64,000 bases of DNA from CAIVAT01 sp037128705 (GTDB taxonomy: Bacteria > Bacteroidota > Bacteroidia > Bacteroidales > FEN-979), in NCBI GenBank assembly GCA_037128705.1, contig JBAXVX010000008.1:1-64000 (forward strand). The letters are read 5' to 3'. Positions 1-8,729 of this stretch are shown in pieces. The stretch's first letter is position 1; every line of letters begins with the position of its first letter. A program made the position numbers and the translations under genes. Under the pieces are notes generated by a model. It was not told where the DNA came from. It worked only from the letters and a program-made list of their open reading frames with translations, and searched no databases.

Positions 1-46
1 TGTGCTGCAAGCCCTCAATGTAATCGCTCATTATAAATAGGACTGA

Positions 47-1867
47 TTAGTTACGATCCTTTTTATCAGGCGAGGCAAATTCAAAAACAATGTCGGATTC
101 AAGGCGGCTTGCCAAAAATATTTTATCATTGATTGGTTCTACTGAAAGATTTTCAGTAATGTCCCATTCATTGTAATAGATAAAAGTCGAATGCTTCTTT
201 TCAATATTGATCTTTGCCTGAATGTTTTCACTGATAATTAATCCAACGAGCTGTTTTACATGTTTGAAATTGTCGTGGGTATAGGTGATTTTAAGGTGGT
301 GATCAAAGTTTGCTACCTCCTCCGACATTTTGATATGATAACCGCTGATGATCTTTTTCCTTATCAGATCGTTCATGACTTTTTCAATATCCGGATTGGG
401 AATCATTCCGGGACTGTTCCATTTTTCTTCAAGTCTGGAAATAATATCAGGTTCTGTAACATAGCCGATGAACTTCTTCTTGTTGTTCACGAAAAGAGCT
501 GTCTTGAAAAGCAGGTGATAGGCAAAATCTTTTGTCAGGGAAGAATGCATATCCAGAAACCTGATCTTCCCTTTAAAAACAAGGCCCACATCAACAGCGA
601 CGGCAAGGTGTTGCAGCTGCACATCCGACAAAATCGCTTCATCTTTGATCACATCATGAAACAGGCTGTTTATCTTTGATGCGTTATACGTGCATGACAG
701 TTCCTCCAGATCTGCCAGTTTGATCAGCATCTCAATGGCTTCAATGTGACTGATTTCAGCATGACCTGTTGTTCCCCGAACTTCATAATTGCTGAAATCA
801 AACTTCTTTCCGAAAATAGAGACCAATCCGATCTCGTAAATATCAGTTATTGTATCCTCAGCGGAAATGAAGGTCATTCTTTTCGTAAAGTCATTGATAA
901 AATTGACCTGGCTGTCCCAGAGTTTTTCACTCAGAAGCCCGATGGTATAACTGAGCAGACCTACTTCATCATCGCGCCTGGTGAGTTTATCGAACGAATC
1001 GGGTGAATGGATATCGGATTGCAGTAATTCATGAACTTTCCGGTCGAGTTCAACAATGGGCCGGGTAATCTTTTCAGATATGAAGATGGAAATAAAAAAA
1101 CTGGTCAACAGAAAGAGTATCAGCATCATCGACCATACGTTGAAGGCTTGTACGATCTGGTTTCCCTCTCCGATATCGATGTGGGAATTAAAAATGAAAC
1201 CAGATACATCAAAATTCGTTTTGTTTGCAAACCAGGCGACTTGTAAAAAGAAGGCAATCATATAAAAATTTGAGAGCGCTATTTTGATGGGGAAATTTAT
1301 TTTCAGGCGGCCCAGCAGAAGCAGAAAAACAGGAAAAAGGAGCAAAGAGGCAAGTATATTGGAGTTAAGAACCGGAAGGAAAAAATACGTCAGGTTCTCA
1401 TCCAATGTCAGCGAACCGTGATTCAGATTATGGATGATGGAAGAATAGGTAACAAATGCGACATTTGAGAATATCAGAAACAGCGTTATCTCCAGTAACT
1501 GCGAAATTTTATAAAGTTTTAACACGCTGCGCATGCGGTTAAAACCCATGATCATGCCCATCAGGCCGTTTCCAATCGACCAGCTGGGCAGATACTCAAA
1601 GCCATATCCGAGCAGCAGATCCGAAGACACGTTGCCGATAAAGCCTATCAGAAAGCCATAAACAGGTCCGTAGTAAAATCCAGCAAGGCAAATCAGTACG
1701 ATCTGGGGCCGCACATCGGCATTCGAAATCCCAGGAAATTTCAAAACTAAAAGGGTGTTGAGGGTGACCAAAATCAAGACAATCAAGAACATGGCCAGGT
1801 ACTTGTTTGACAGGATACGGCCGATATCTTTTTGGATTTTGAAAAAATCAATAAATTTTCTGGCCAT
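47..1867 (-). CDS. Membrane receptor: ECF S-component-like head, HAMP, unknown output domain
   Basis: The 606-residue protein has three parts. Residues 20-200 are about six hydrophobic segments whose first half, with motifs such as GFYYGPVYGFLIGFIGN and a later GNGLMG, looks like the substrate-binding (S) component of ECF vitamin transporters. Residues 248-315 form a last membrane helix and a HAMP linker (SEKITRPIVEL, then DEVGLLSYTIGLL). Residues 320-606 match no family I recognise and contain no histidine-kinase, GGDEF or methyl-accepting motif. The frame is open to position 2011, but the extra 48 residues look non-coding. A TATCTTTG element at 1919-1912 would put transcription start near 1905, so the ATG at 1867 is preferred. 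It lies 215 bp downstream of a histidine kinase on the same strand. The likely role is a ligand-sensing partner protein. The receptor layout is visible; substrate and output are unknown. Confidence 0.7.
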   Translation of the reverse strand: MARKFIDFFKIQKDIGRILSNKYLAMFLIVLILVTLNTLLVLKFPGISNADVRPQIVLICLAGFYYGPVYGFLIGFIGNVSSDLLLGYGFEYLPSWSIGNGLMGMIMGFNRMRSVLKLYKISQLLEITLFLIFSNVAFVTYSSIIHNLNHGSLTLDENLTYFFLPVLNSNILASLLLFPVFLLLLGRLKINFPIKIALSNFYMIAFFLQVAWFANKTNFDVSGFIFNSHIDIGEGNQIVQAFNVWSMMLILFLLTSFFISIFISEKITRPIVELDRKVHELLQSDIHSPDSFDKLTRRDDEVGLLSYTIGLLSEKLWDSQVNFINDFTKRMTFISAEDTITDIYEIGLVSIFGKKFDFSNYEVRGTTGHAEISHIEAIEMLIKLADLEELSCTYNASKINSLFHDVIKDEAILSDVQLQHLAVAVDVGLVFKGKIRFLDMHSSLTKDFAYHLLFKTALFVNNKKKFIGYVTEPDIISRLEEKWNSPGMIPNPDIEKVMNDLIRKKIISGYHIKMSEEVANFDHHLKITYTHDNFKHVKQLVGLIISENIQAKINIEKKHSTFIYYNEWDITENLSVEPINDKIFLASRLESDIVFEFASPDKKDRN

Positions 1868-1911
1868 AAAAACAAGTAGATTTCTCAAGAAAGTTCCCGG
1901 TATCTTCGAAT

Positions 1912-1942
1912 CAAAGATATAGCATCCATGAAAATGTTCAAT
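1912..1942 (-). promoter_or_regulatory. Bacteroidetes-type promoter for the membrane receptor
   Basis: On the minus strand a perfect -7 element, TATCTTTG (1919-1912), is preceded after 19 bp by ATTG (1942-1939), a three-of-four match to the -33 element TTTG. The spacing is the classic one. It predicts a leader of about 38 nt before the ATG at 1867 and argues against the longer reading frame. Confidence 0.55.
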
Positions 1943-2082
1943 GATTTTCTTCTGAAATTTGAAAAGCCCGAGTATATGATCCTCTTGTGCCGGGTTAGCC
2001 CGCAAACTCAATGCTTGATAAAAAATATCTAAACCGTACTATTGGGAACAGCCCGGGATGGTAAACTCTACGGGCTTCCTCC

Positions 2083-4095
2083 TTAATTACCCGGTAAGGT
2101 GAGACAGAAAGTACTTCCCCTGCCTTCCTCGCTCTCCACCCAAATCTTTCCGCCATGCTTTTCAACGAAGTCCTTGCAAAGGAGTAATCCCAAACCGCTG
2201 CTGGGTTCGTTTTCGGTGCCCTTGCGGTTAGATTTAACATCGATCCTGAATAAACCGGCAACCATTTGAGCGCTCATGCCGATGCCGGTGTCCCTGACTG
2301 AAATTTCAACTGAATGGCCGGGACCCGGCTTTGCTGCAATGGTGACTTTCCCCCCTTTGAGGGTGAATTTCACGGCATTGGAGGCCAGGTTGCGGATGAT
2401 TGATGCCAGCATATACTTATCGGCAAACACTTCAAGATCGGCAGGGATTTCATAGCTGATCTCAATCTCCTTTTTGTTTGCGGAATCCATTACCGGGCGC
2501 ATACTTTCAGTCATCATACACATCAGCAAGAACGACTCAGGCTCAAAGGGGGTAATGTCCCTTTGCAGACGCGACCACTCCAGCAGGTTTTCGAGCAGCC
2601 TGAAGAGATTTGTTGCGGAGTCTCTCATGCCCGATGCCATCTTTTGGACCTGTTCTAAGGTTAAGGCGGGCAAATCTTCAGCCATCATTTTAGACAATCC
2701 TAAAAATCCATTGAAAGGGCCGCGCAGATCGTGGGCAATGATGGAGAAGAATTTGTCTTTTTCGGCATTTAATTTTGCAAGTTCTTCGTTTTTTTGCTTG
2801 ATTTCCTGTTCCTCCTGCAGGCGTTCGGTAATATCAACAAATGACGCTATTATTTTTCGATTGCTTAACATTGTGATTGACATCATCGAATGCCTTATTT
2901 CGCCACTTTTACGACAAAAAGTAAACTCGTACTTATCAGGGGCGTCCTTTGGGTTTATCATTCTTCGGCGGTTATATTCCTTTAATCGCTCAAGGTCCTG
3001 GGGGGGGATTTGCTGAGTCCAACTCATACCAACGACTTCCAGCTTCGTGTAACCGCATAATTTACAATATTCCTCATTGACCATTGATATTGTGGTATCG
3101 GGTTCAATAAGAGCCATTGCTGTCGAATTATTTTCAAATAATAATCGAAAATATTCCTCGCTCTCCCTTAAAGCCTCTTCCGCTAATTTACGATCGGTGA
3201 TGTCGATCGTGAAGCCTGCAAGGAGGGATTTATCTCCCTGTAAGAGAGGGAATTTGATGGTGGTGAAATTACGACCATTAAAATCTTCATCCTTTTGCAG
3301 CAAATTACCACTTGAAATCACAGCCAGGTCATCGGCGGTCATTTGTCGGGCAAATTCATTTGGAAATAGTTCCTCCATCGACCTGCCAATCACTTTCTCC
3401 CAAGGGATCCCAATCATCTGCGTAAGATTTTCACTGGCTTGCAGTACCCGGCTTTCATTGGGAGTCACCTCTTTGATATAGGTGAACAATGGCGAATGTC
3501 GGATAAATAATGATAAAATTTCTTTGCTTTCCTTCAAAGCCTCTTCTGCCTGTTTTCTTTCGGTGATATCAACAGCGGTGACATGACACTGTTCCTGATT
3601 CTCAGTTATGATGGCAGTCAGCAAAACATACGATGGTCTGTCATCCTTCGTTGCGAGTTTAACTTCGCAGGTTTCTTTTCTTTTGGTTTGAAATACTTTT
3701 TCAAGAAAGAGCCTGAAAATTGATTTTATCTCTTCTGACACACAAAAAACGAACAGGCTGTTTTTCAGATGCTGCCGGTTTTTGCCTAACATATTTGCCC
3801 CGCTGAGGTTCAGTTCGATGATTTCACCTTTGACTGAAAGTGTAAAATAGCCTGACGGCGCCAGATCATACAATCCGATATACTTTTCATTCGCAACTTC
3901 TGCCTCTGCCCAAGCATGGCGGAGTTCTTCATTCTGCAATTCAAGTTCAATCTGGTGTACCTGTAACTCATTTATGAGTTTATGATATTCGACTTCAGAA
4001 AGTTGAGAAACTGTTTTTGATGATTTCATTTTCAGCAACTCTTCGGCCTTCCGGCGCAGGGCCGCTGTTTCTGATATGTTTCCGTGTTTTTCCAT
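2083..4095 (-). CDS. Multi-PAS sensor histidine kinase (orphan)
   Basis: A soluble 670-residue kinase with no membrane segment. An N-terminal coiled region (1-70) is followed by PAS domains at about 75-178, 190-305 and 312-425, each closing with a D-I-T-E/D-R motif, and a short coiled linker. The HisKA domain has the phospho-acceptor His455 in IIAHDLRGPF. The ATPase domain has the N box (NLASNAVKF, about 569-577), G1 box DTGIG (602-606) and G2 box GLGL (634-637). It ends right after the ATPase fold, so it is not a hybrid kinase, and no response regulator or HPt gene lies beside it. Its third PAS domain is nearly the same as the second PAS domain of the kinase at 4494-6731. The signal is unknown; cytoplasmic PAS domains often bind heme, flavin or small metabolites. 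Confidence 0.93.
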   Translation of the reverse strand: MEKHGNISETAALRRKAEELLKMKSSKTVSQLSEVEYHKLINELQVHQIELELQNEELRHAWAEAEVANEKYIGLYDLAPSGYFTLSVKGEIIELNLSGANMLGKNRQHLKNSLFVFCVSEEIKSIFRLFLEKVFQTKRKETCEVKLATKDDRPSYVLLTAIITENQEQCHVTAVDITERKQAEEALKESKEILSLFIRHSPLFTYIKEVTPNESRVLQASENLTQMIGIPWEKVIGRSMEELFPNEFARQMTADDLAVISSGNLLQKDEDFNGRNFTTIKFPLLQGDKSLLAGFTIDITDRKLAEEALRESEEYFRLLFENNSTAMALIEPDTTISMVNEEYCKLCGYTKLEVVGMSWTQQIPPQDLERLKEYNRRRMINPKDAPDKYEFTFCRKSGEIRHSMMSITMLSNRKIIASFVDITERLQEEQEIKQKNEELAKLNAEKDKFFSIIAHDLRGPFNGFLGLSKMMAEDLPALTLEQVQKMASGMRDSATNLFRLLENLLEWSRLQRDITPFEPESFLLMCMMTESMRPVMDSANKKEIEISYEIPADLEVFADKYMLASIIRNLASNAVKFTLKGGKVTIAAKPGPGHSVEISVRDTGIGMSAQMVAGLFRIDVKSNRKGTENEPSSGLGLLLCKDFVEKHGGKIWVESEEGRGSTFCLTLPGN

Positions 4096-4257
4096 CCTTA
4101 TTTCTTTGTTTTGAGCAGCGTAATGAGGCCTTTGTGTAACAGGGTTAATCAGTAAAAAAGGCTGTGAACCTTTGCATATATTCAGCCGATTTAGGGACCG
4201 CCAAGCACCCGACTCAACCGAAAAAGAAAAAGGGACAGGTGAATGAGTATTAAAACT

Positions 4258-4425
4258 TTAAACAAAGATACTATTTTCCTTTTTGATTTTGAAGGGTAGC
4301 AATTCTTTCAGCAGGTCAGGCACATTGACCGGTTTGAGACTGACATCTATATTCCCGGATGCAACCAGCGAGATATCCATATCGTCGGTAGGGTATTTAT
4401 CAGGCGGTTGCCCGAGCCGAGGCTT
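4258..4425 (-). pseudogene. Remnant resembling the C-terminal end of a response-regulator receiver domain
   Basis: The 398-bp gap 4096-4493 holds one minus-strand frame of 55 codons after an in-frame stop at 4428-4426. From an internal ATG at 4380 it reads 40 residues, including SLVASGNIDVSLKP and VPDLLKELL. The order hydrophobic strand, Ser-Gly, then Leu-Lys-Pro and a terminal helix with paired leucines is that of the last strand and helix of CheY-like receiver domains (the conserved Lys-Pro). The phosphorylated aspartate half is missing. It directly follows the kinase gene ending at 4494, so it may be what is left of that kinase's regulator. This is an inference from a short stretch. The rest of the gap (4096-4257) shows nothing clear. 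Confidence 0.35.
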
Positions 4426-4493
4426 TCAGAAATTGGTTCTAAATATGCCGCTCTTCAGAAGTGAGGTGCGGATTGGTAAACAGGTTTCCATCT

Positions 4494-6731
4494 TTACATT
4501 TTCTTTTGTTCAGGTAACACCAGTTTGATTTTTGTCCCCGAAGAGCTGTCACTCGTAATGTCAATGGTTCCTCCCATTTCCTTCATTATCTGATAACATG
4601 TCGATAATCCGAGTCCGACGCCCTCCCCTGTTTCCTTTGTGGTATAAAATGGGAGCATGACATTATGGATATCATCCTTGCTGATACCAATACCATTGTC
4701 AGCAATTTCAACGATAATAAATTGATTTTCCAAGTAAGACCTTATGCTGACAATCATATCAAAACTTTCATCCTGTTTGTTTTTCTTTTCAATTACCGCA
4801 TCTTTGGCATTGGCCAGCAGATTGATGATGACCTGTTTGAATTTATATATATTGTCGTAAATATTGGGAATTTTTTTTTCGAGCTGAAGATTGAGGCTGA
4901 TCCCCAAATATTCGAACTGTGCCGTGATCAATGAAACTGCATTTTCGATACTTGAATTAATGTTGAATGTTGTAACTACATAATCATCATCGCTTCGTGA
5001 AAAAGCTTTGACATTGTCGATGATATTTCTGATGCGAATAATGTTTTCGAAAATCTTTTCTGATTTAATTTTAAAGAATTCGAAATCGATCATTTCAGTT
5101 TTGGCAGCCTCAAACAACAGTTTATCCATCACCATAGAAATGATATTCAACGGCTGGTTAATTTCATGTGCAAGGCCTGAGGCCATTTCTCCAATGTTGG
5201 CCATATGGTCGGCATGGATCTGCTTTGTCTCCATTTTTTTACGCTGGGAAATATCGCGGATCATGATCATGAATGATAAGGGGGCCCCCTCCAACCCTTG
5301 TATTAAAGTTGAACTGATTTCACCTAAAAACACAGATTGGTTTTTCTTTTTGACGGTTGTTTCAATTTGCTGGGCAATCCCTTCATTCATTGTCCTTTCA
5401 ATTAATTCATCCATCTTGTGTTTTTCATCAGCTGGAATTAAACTGAAAAAATCCAAGCCAACCAGTTCATCTCTTAAATCGGCTCCTAATAATTCAACTG
5501 CAATATCTGAAGTATCGGTAATGATTCCTTTAATGTCAGTAAGTACAATGCCATCGGGTGATGCATTTAATGTTGATCTGTATTTTTTCTCACTTTCTTT
5601 CAGCAGTCTCTCAGCCTGCTTTCTTTCGGTGATATCGCGATTGAGAGCGATAAAACCAACCGTTTGGTTTGTGTCATCTTTTACCACCGAAACAGTTGAA
5701 ATAATGGGAATGCGGGTCCCGTCACGATGGTTTTGTGTTATCTCGCCTTTCCAGTAACCCTCCTGTAAAATCTTCCGGGGGATTATATCGAGCGAACATT
5801 CAAGATAGTCATTGATAATAAATGACTCCAATGGCTGCCCAATAACTTCGGAGGATGTCCATCCGTAGAGCAGTTCGGCTGATTTATTCCAGAATTGTAT
5901 GTTGTAATGAATATCGGTCGCTATGAGGGCGTCGGAAACATTTTCAAGTAAAGTTGACTGATAGCGGATTTTTTCTCCAATTCTTTTCTGTTCGGTGACG
6001 TCAATAAATGATGCAATTATTTGCCGATTTTTCAACATGGTGATCGACATAAGAGAATGCCTTATCTCACCATTTTTTTTATAAAAGGTAAAGTCATATT
6101 TATCAGGGGCATCTTTTGGGTTTATCAGTCGGCGGCGGTTATATTCTTTTAATCGCTCAAGGTCTGGGGGGGGGATTTGTTGTGTCCAACTCGTTCCGAT
6201 AACTTCCTCCCTGGTGAACCCACCCACTTTGCAATATTCTTCATTTACCATTGAAATGGTTGTATCATGTTCAATGATGGCCATTGCCGTGGAATTATTT
6301 TCAAATATTGAACGGAAGTTTTCCTCGCTTTGCAACAATTTCTCTTCGGCCTGTTTGCGGTCGGTGATATCGATTGCAATTTCCATCCTGACCAAACCTT
6401 TGTTCTTCCAGGGGATTGCCTGGTCGCGGCAGTCATACCATCTGCCTGTAACCGTATTTTGAAACTGCCATTGATACACTCCGGTCGGGATCCCCGAATC
6501 CGACAGCAATTTGCCGCTCGTGCAGAATGAACATGGGCCAACCTGATCTGCTTGAATGGTTTGCCAGCATTTTTGACCCAGTATATCTCCCCAAATGTCA
6601 CGACCATTTTTATTGATAAACAATATCTCATAAGTATTAAAGTCGACTACATAAACCAGGGAGTCAAGACCATCCAGAATGGATGTCAGACCATCGTTGC
6701 TACTGGAAAAGTTAGTGTCGTTTTTCTTCAT
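4494..6731 (-). CDS. Four-PAS sensor histidine kinase, NtrB-like catalytic core (orphan)
   Basis: 745 residues, soluble. PAS1 (about 14-125) carries the Cys pattern C55, C67, C70, C101 (GPCSFC), found in a known group of PAS domains with a PCxFC motif. PAS2 (136-248), PAS3 (255-370) and PAS4 (382-498) follow. HisKA has His522 in SGLAHEINQPLN, the signature of NtrB/ZraS-type kinases. The ATPase part has NLLANAKDAV, DNGIGI and the GVGLGLS box. The catalytic half is closely similar to that of the kinase at 9298-11520, so the two are paralogues with different input domains. No receiver domain or sigma-54 activator is nearby. The start at 6731 (MKKNDTN) leaves 70 bp to the small zinc-finger frame upstream. 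Whether C55/C67/C70 bind a metal or form a redox switch cannot be told from the sequence. Confidence 0.93.
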   Translation of the reverse strand: MKKNDTNFSSSNDGLTSILDGLDSLVYVVDFNTYEILFINKNGRDIWGDILGQKCWQTIQADQVGPCSFCTSGKLLSDSGIPTGVYQWQFQNTVTGRWYDCRDQAIPWKNKGLVRMEIAIDITDRKQAEEKLLQSEENFRSIFENNSTAMAIIEHDTTISMVNEEYCKVGGFTREEVIGTSWTQQIPPPDLERLKEYNRRRLINPKDAPDKYDFTFYKKNGEIRHSLMSITMLKNRQIIASFIDVTEQKRIGEKIRYQSTLLENVSDALIATDIHYNIQFWNKSAELLYGWTSSEVIGQPLESFIINDYLECSLDIIPRKILQEGYWKGEITQNHRDGTRIPIISTVSVVKDDTNQTVGFIALNRDITERKQAERLLKESEKKYRSTLNASPDGIVLTDIKGIITDTSDIAVELLGADLRDELVGLDFFSLIPADEKHKMDELIERTMNEGIAQQIETTVKKKNQSVFLGEISSTLIQGLEGAPLSFMIMIRDISQRKKMETKQIHADHMANIGEMASGLAHEINQPLNIISMVMDKLLFEAAKTEMIDFEFFKIKSEKIFENIIRIRNIIDNVKAFSRSDDDYVVTTFNINSSIENAVSLITAQFEYLGISLNLQLEKKIPNIYDNIYKFKQVIINLLANAKDAVIEKKNKQDESFDMIVSIRSYLENQFIIVEIADNGIGISKDDIHNVMLPFYTTKETGEGVGLGLSTCYQIMKEMGGTIDITSDSSSGTKIKLVLPEQKKM

Positions 6732-6801
6732 ACCTGTTTTGTTTATACCCGTTTCACACTTGTTGGGAATACCAGATTTGACGACATTGTGCTCTCATTT
6801 C

Positions 6802-6924
6802 TCATTGACACATAACCCTGATGCACGGCAGATTTTTGCCAGTCCCCGGACAAAAGACACATTTTTTCATGGGTTCCTCCACGTAAACCCATCCCGTACC
6901 AATGCAAACAGGGCAATGTAACAA
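6802..6924 (-). CDS. Putative 40-residue double CxxCxGTG zinc-finger microprotein
   Basis: Read from a TTG codon at 6924, a minus-strand frame encodes 40 residues almost wholly made of two DnaJ-type zinc-finger halves: CPVCIGTG, then a 13-residue spacer, then CVFCPGTG, followed by a CxxxxxC pair (LPCIRVMC). In Hsp40 proteins CxxCxGxG motifs occur in pairs that hold zinc, so this could fold as a single zinc module. No DnaJ J-domain is present. An ATG inside the frame (6870) would leave only the second half, so a TTG start is assumed. The frame follows the Cys-rich 85-codon frame by 31 bp and precedes a kinase gene by 70 bp, all on one strand. The two spaced motifs are unlikely by chance. Expression is unproven. 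Confidence 0.45.
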   Translation of the reverse strand: MLHCPVCIGTGWVYVEEPMKKCVFCPGTGKNLPCIRVMCQ

Positions 6925-6955
6925 TGGAGAGAGTTAATCGAAGGGGTTCTTTCCT

Positions 6956-7213
6956 CTACCGCAACAAAATGGAGACTTGATTATTTTTGTCATGATCTTC
7001 TCTGTTTGAAAATATGTTTAAGCAACTAATTAATCTGGAAGAGCAGAAGGCTTTTACAGACCTGGTGTAATGAACAAACCACAACCTCCTTTTTACCGTT
7101 GTCATTTTACCGCAATTGCAAACCATGTATATGTTCCGATAAGTGCGTATCAACGGCCGGAATTCAATTCCGCAGTTGCAATACATTGAATGTTCGGTTA
7201 TTTTCATGTTCAT
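6956..7213 (-). CDS. Small Cys-rich protein with paired CNCG motifs, possible zinc ribbon
   Basis: An 85-residue frame begins 17 bp after the stop of the GvpC-like gene, as expected for a co-transcribed gene. Its first 40 residues contain two CNCG motifs about 20 residues apart (MYCNCGIEF and MVCNCGKMT), a spacing typical of zinc ribbons. The second half (Ser/Arg-rich with stray cysteines) has no pattern and the true protein may be shorter in origin than the frame. I do not recognise the family. The next frame downstream (6802-6924) is also a tiny Cys-pair protein, so these may be a related pair. Moderately low confidence because of the short length. Confidence 0.4.
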   Translation of the reverse strand: MNMKITEHSMYCNCGIEFRPLIRTYRNIYMVCNCGKMTTVKRRLWFVHYTRSVKAFCSSRLISCLNIFSNREDHDKNNQVSILLR

Positions 7214-7230
7214 TTCCCTGATCTATATCT

Positions 7231-8301
7231 TCACACGCCCGGAAGCGTGCTGATGAAACCCAGAACTTTCTGTTCCAATTTTTCTGACTCTTGTGAAAAT
7301 GTGGTAAAAATCCGTTCTTCTATAACCGGAGTTTCCTTTACTATTTCAACCGGGACTGCTTTTTTAACTTCAGCAGGGGGCGCCTTTTTTACCTCTTTCA
7401 TTGCTTCTTCCTTAGTCGTTACAATACCCGTTTTCCTTATCTGATCCATTGCTTCCTGCATCTTTTTCCATTCAGCCGATGCCTCGACCCTGTTCTGCAA
7501 CAAATCATCAAGCATTCCCCCTGTGTAATTTTTGATATTTTTTATATCGCTACGGATGCCTTTAATGGACACATGGATGCCCTTCATGATGCCATTGTAG
7601 TCAATAAGCCTTTTTGTTTCACCATTGGCAAGGTCTTTTCTAAGCTTTTGAGCCATTTTATGGTTTTCATTGCTGATTTCCGATAACCTTTTGTGGAACC
7701 TGTTCAGCAATGCCCTTGTATATTCCACTCTTTCCGCCAGGTTTTTGCCCAGTTCTGCCCTGAGTTCATTTGACATATCCTGATGTCCTTTTTCAAATTG
7801 CCCGAGCATATCGTTCGTATTCTTGAAAATGGCCGCAACCTCATCATTGATGCTTTTAACATCATCGTTGATATTTTTCATCAGGGCATCAAATTCCTTC
7901 ATTCTGTTTTTTTCGTTTAGCATCCTCTTGTCCCTGCCTTGAGCAAAGGATTTATTCAACTCAACAGCCATTTGTGCCCTTTCTGTTGCGAATTCGTTGA
8001 TCAAGTTGAGGGTTGACGCCTGAATTGCTGCAACCTCTTTCCTGATGGAGGCGATCTTGCCGTGGATCGAGGTCATTAATGCTTCGAAGGCATTCAGCCG
8101 TTCTTTTTCACCACGGGCAAGGCCTTTTCTCAGAGCAGCCGCATTGGCGTTTAAAATGCCGGTCATCTCCTGGTGATCCTTACGGAAGCCGTCGAGGGTT
8201 TTTTGTACATCGTGTACAAGTTCTTCATTTTCTGTGATCCGTTGTTTGAATGAAGAGAGTAACTCTTCGGTCAAATTTTTCATATCTGATGCTAATCCCA
8301 T
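7231..8301 (-). CDS. GvpC-like gas-vesicle repeat protein (65-residue coiled repeats)
   Basis: 356 residues, strongly helical, no cysteines. A clear repeat of exactly 65 residues starts at F39, F104 and F169, with a degenerate fourth unit at about 210-271. Each unit opens with Phe-x3-(H/R)-x-x-M and carries E/D-A-L-M and I-x-S/K-I-x-x-E-V-A-A-I stretches. A Pro/Val/Lys linker (about 303-330) leads to a last helix. GvpC proteins coat and stiffen the gas-vesicle shell and are also long helical repeat proteins, though cyanobacterial repeats are 33 residues, about half of this unit. The assignment rests on this layout, on position downstream of gvpA, and on a leader almost identical to that of gvpA. 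An unrelated coiled-coil protein is the alternative. Confidence 0.6.
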   Translation of the reverse strand: MGLASDMKNLTEELLSSFKQRITENEELVHDVQKTLDGFRKDHQEMTGILNANAAALRKGLARGEKERLNAFEALMTSIHGKIASIRKEVAAIQASTLNLINEFATERAQMAVELNKSFAQGRDKRMLNEKNRMKEFDALMKNINDDVKSINDEVAAIFKNTNDMLGQFEKGHQDMSNELRAELGKNLAERVEYTRALLNRFHKRLSEISNENHKMAQKLRKDLANGETKRLIDYNGIMKGIHVSIKGIRSDIKNIKNYTGGMLDDLLQNRVEASAEWKKMQEAMDQIRKTGIVTTKEEAMKEVKKAPPAEVKKAVPVEIVKETPVIEERIFTTFSQESEKLEQKVLGFISTLPGV

Positions 8302-8307
8302 TTTTTT

Positions 8308-8320
8308 ATCTCCTATTTTT
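8308..8320 (-). promoter_or_regulatory. Strong Shine-Dalgarno leader of the GvpC-like gene, shared with gvpA
   Basis: AAAAATAGGAGAT (8320-8308) followed by six A residues precedes the ATG at 8301. The same 13 bases stand before gvpA. An AGGAG at this distance is unusual in Bacteroidetes, where most genes lack Shine-Dalgarno sites, and it fixes the start codon. Confidence 0.75.
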
Positions 8321-8604
8321 AGTTACTGTTGCGTGAAAATATAATTGATGCCCAACAGGCTGTTTATCAGCCGCAGGCAGTAATTTTCCGGACTCCGATG
8401 GATGAAATGATATGTTTTGCGGCTCCTCTTTCCTCACAGAGCGCACTAAAGAAATGATGGCCATGAACGATCAGGGAATGGGAGGGTGCTGAAATGTTTT
8501 TTGCAGCCTGAAAGGAAAGTTGATTTTTTTTAATCCGGGACTCGAAGGAGGTTATAATGATGTCAGAAAAAGCATCTATGTATATTTCGGCCCGGGTACC
8601 CATA

Positions 8605-8648
8605 AAGAATAATTTCGATTTTACTTTGTAAGAAAAAGCGAAATTCTT
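8605..8648 (-). other. Stem-loop in the gap between gvpA and the GvpC-like gene
   Basis: In the 428-bp gap 8302-8729 the arms CGAAATTCTT (8639-8648) and AAGAATAATTTCG (8605-8617) pair over ten bases with a two-base bulge and a 21-base loop. There is no U tract after it, so it is not a classic terminator. It could stabilise gvpA mRNA or lower read-through, as needed when shell protein greatly exceeds GvpC. The rest of the gap has one 78-codon frame (8367-8603) that I do not accept as a gene. Confidence 0.4.
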
Positions 8649-8729
8649 GGTACCTCATGCTTTCGGTTATTTCACCGGGAAGGATGTTTTAGCAAGAATA
8701 ACTGCTGAATTGCTTAACTGCAACGTGCC

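Noticed and set aside
1868..2011. 48-residue N-terminal extension of the membrane receptor
   Set aside because: It crosses a perfect -7 element and has no protein-like pattern.
8367..8603. 78-codon minus-strand frame between gvpA and the GvpC-like gene
   Set aside because: No ribosome site like its two neighbours, no recognisable motif, and its start lies inside or next to a stem-loop. Could be real but is not supported.
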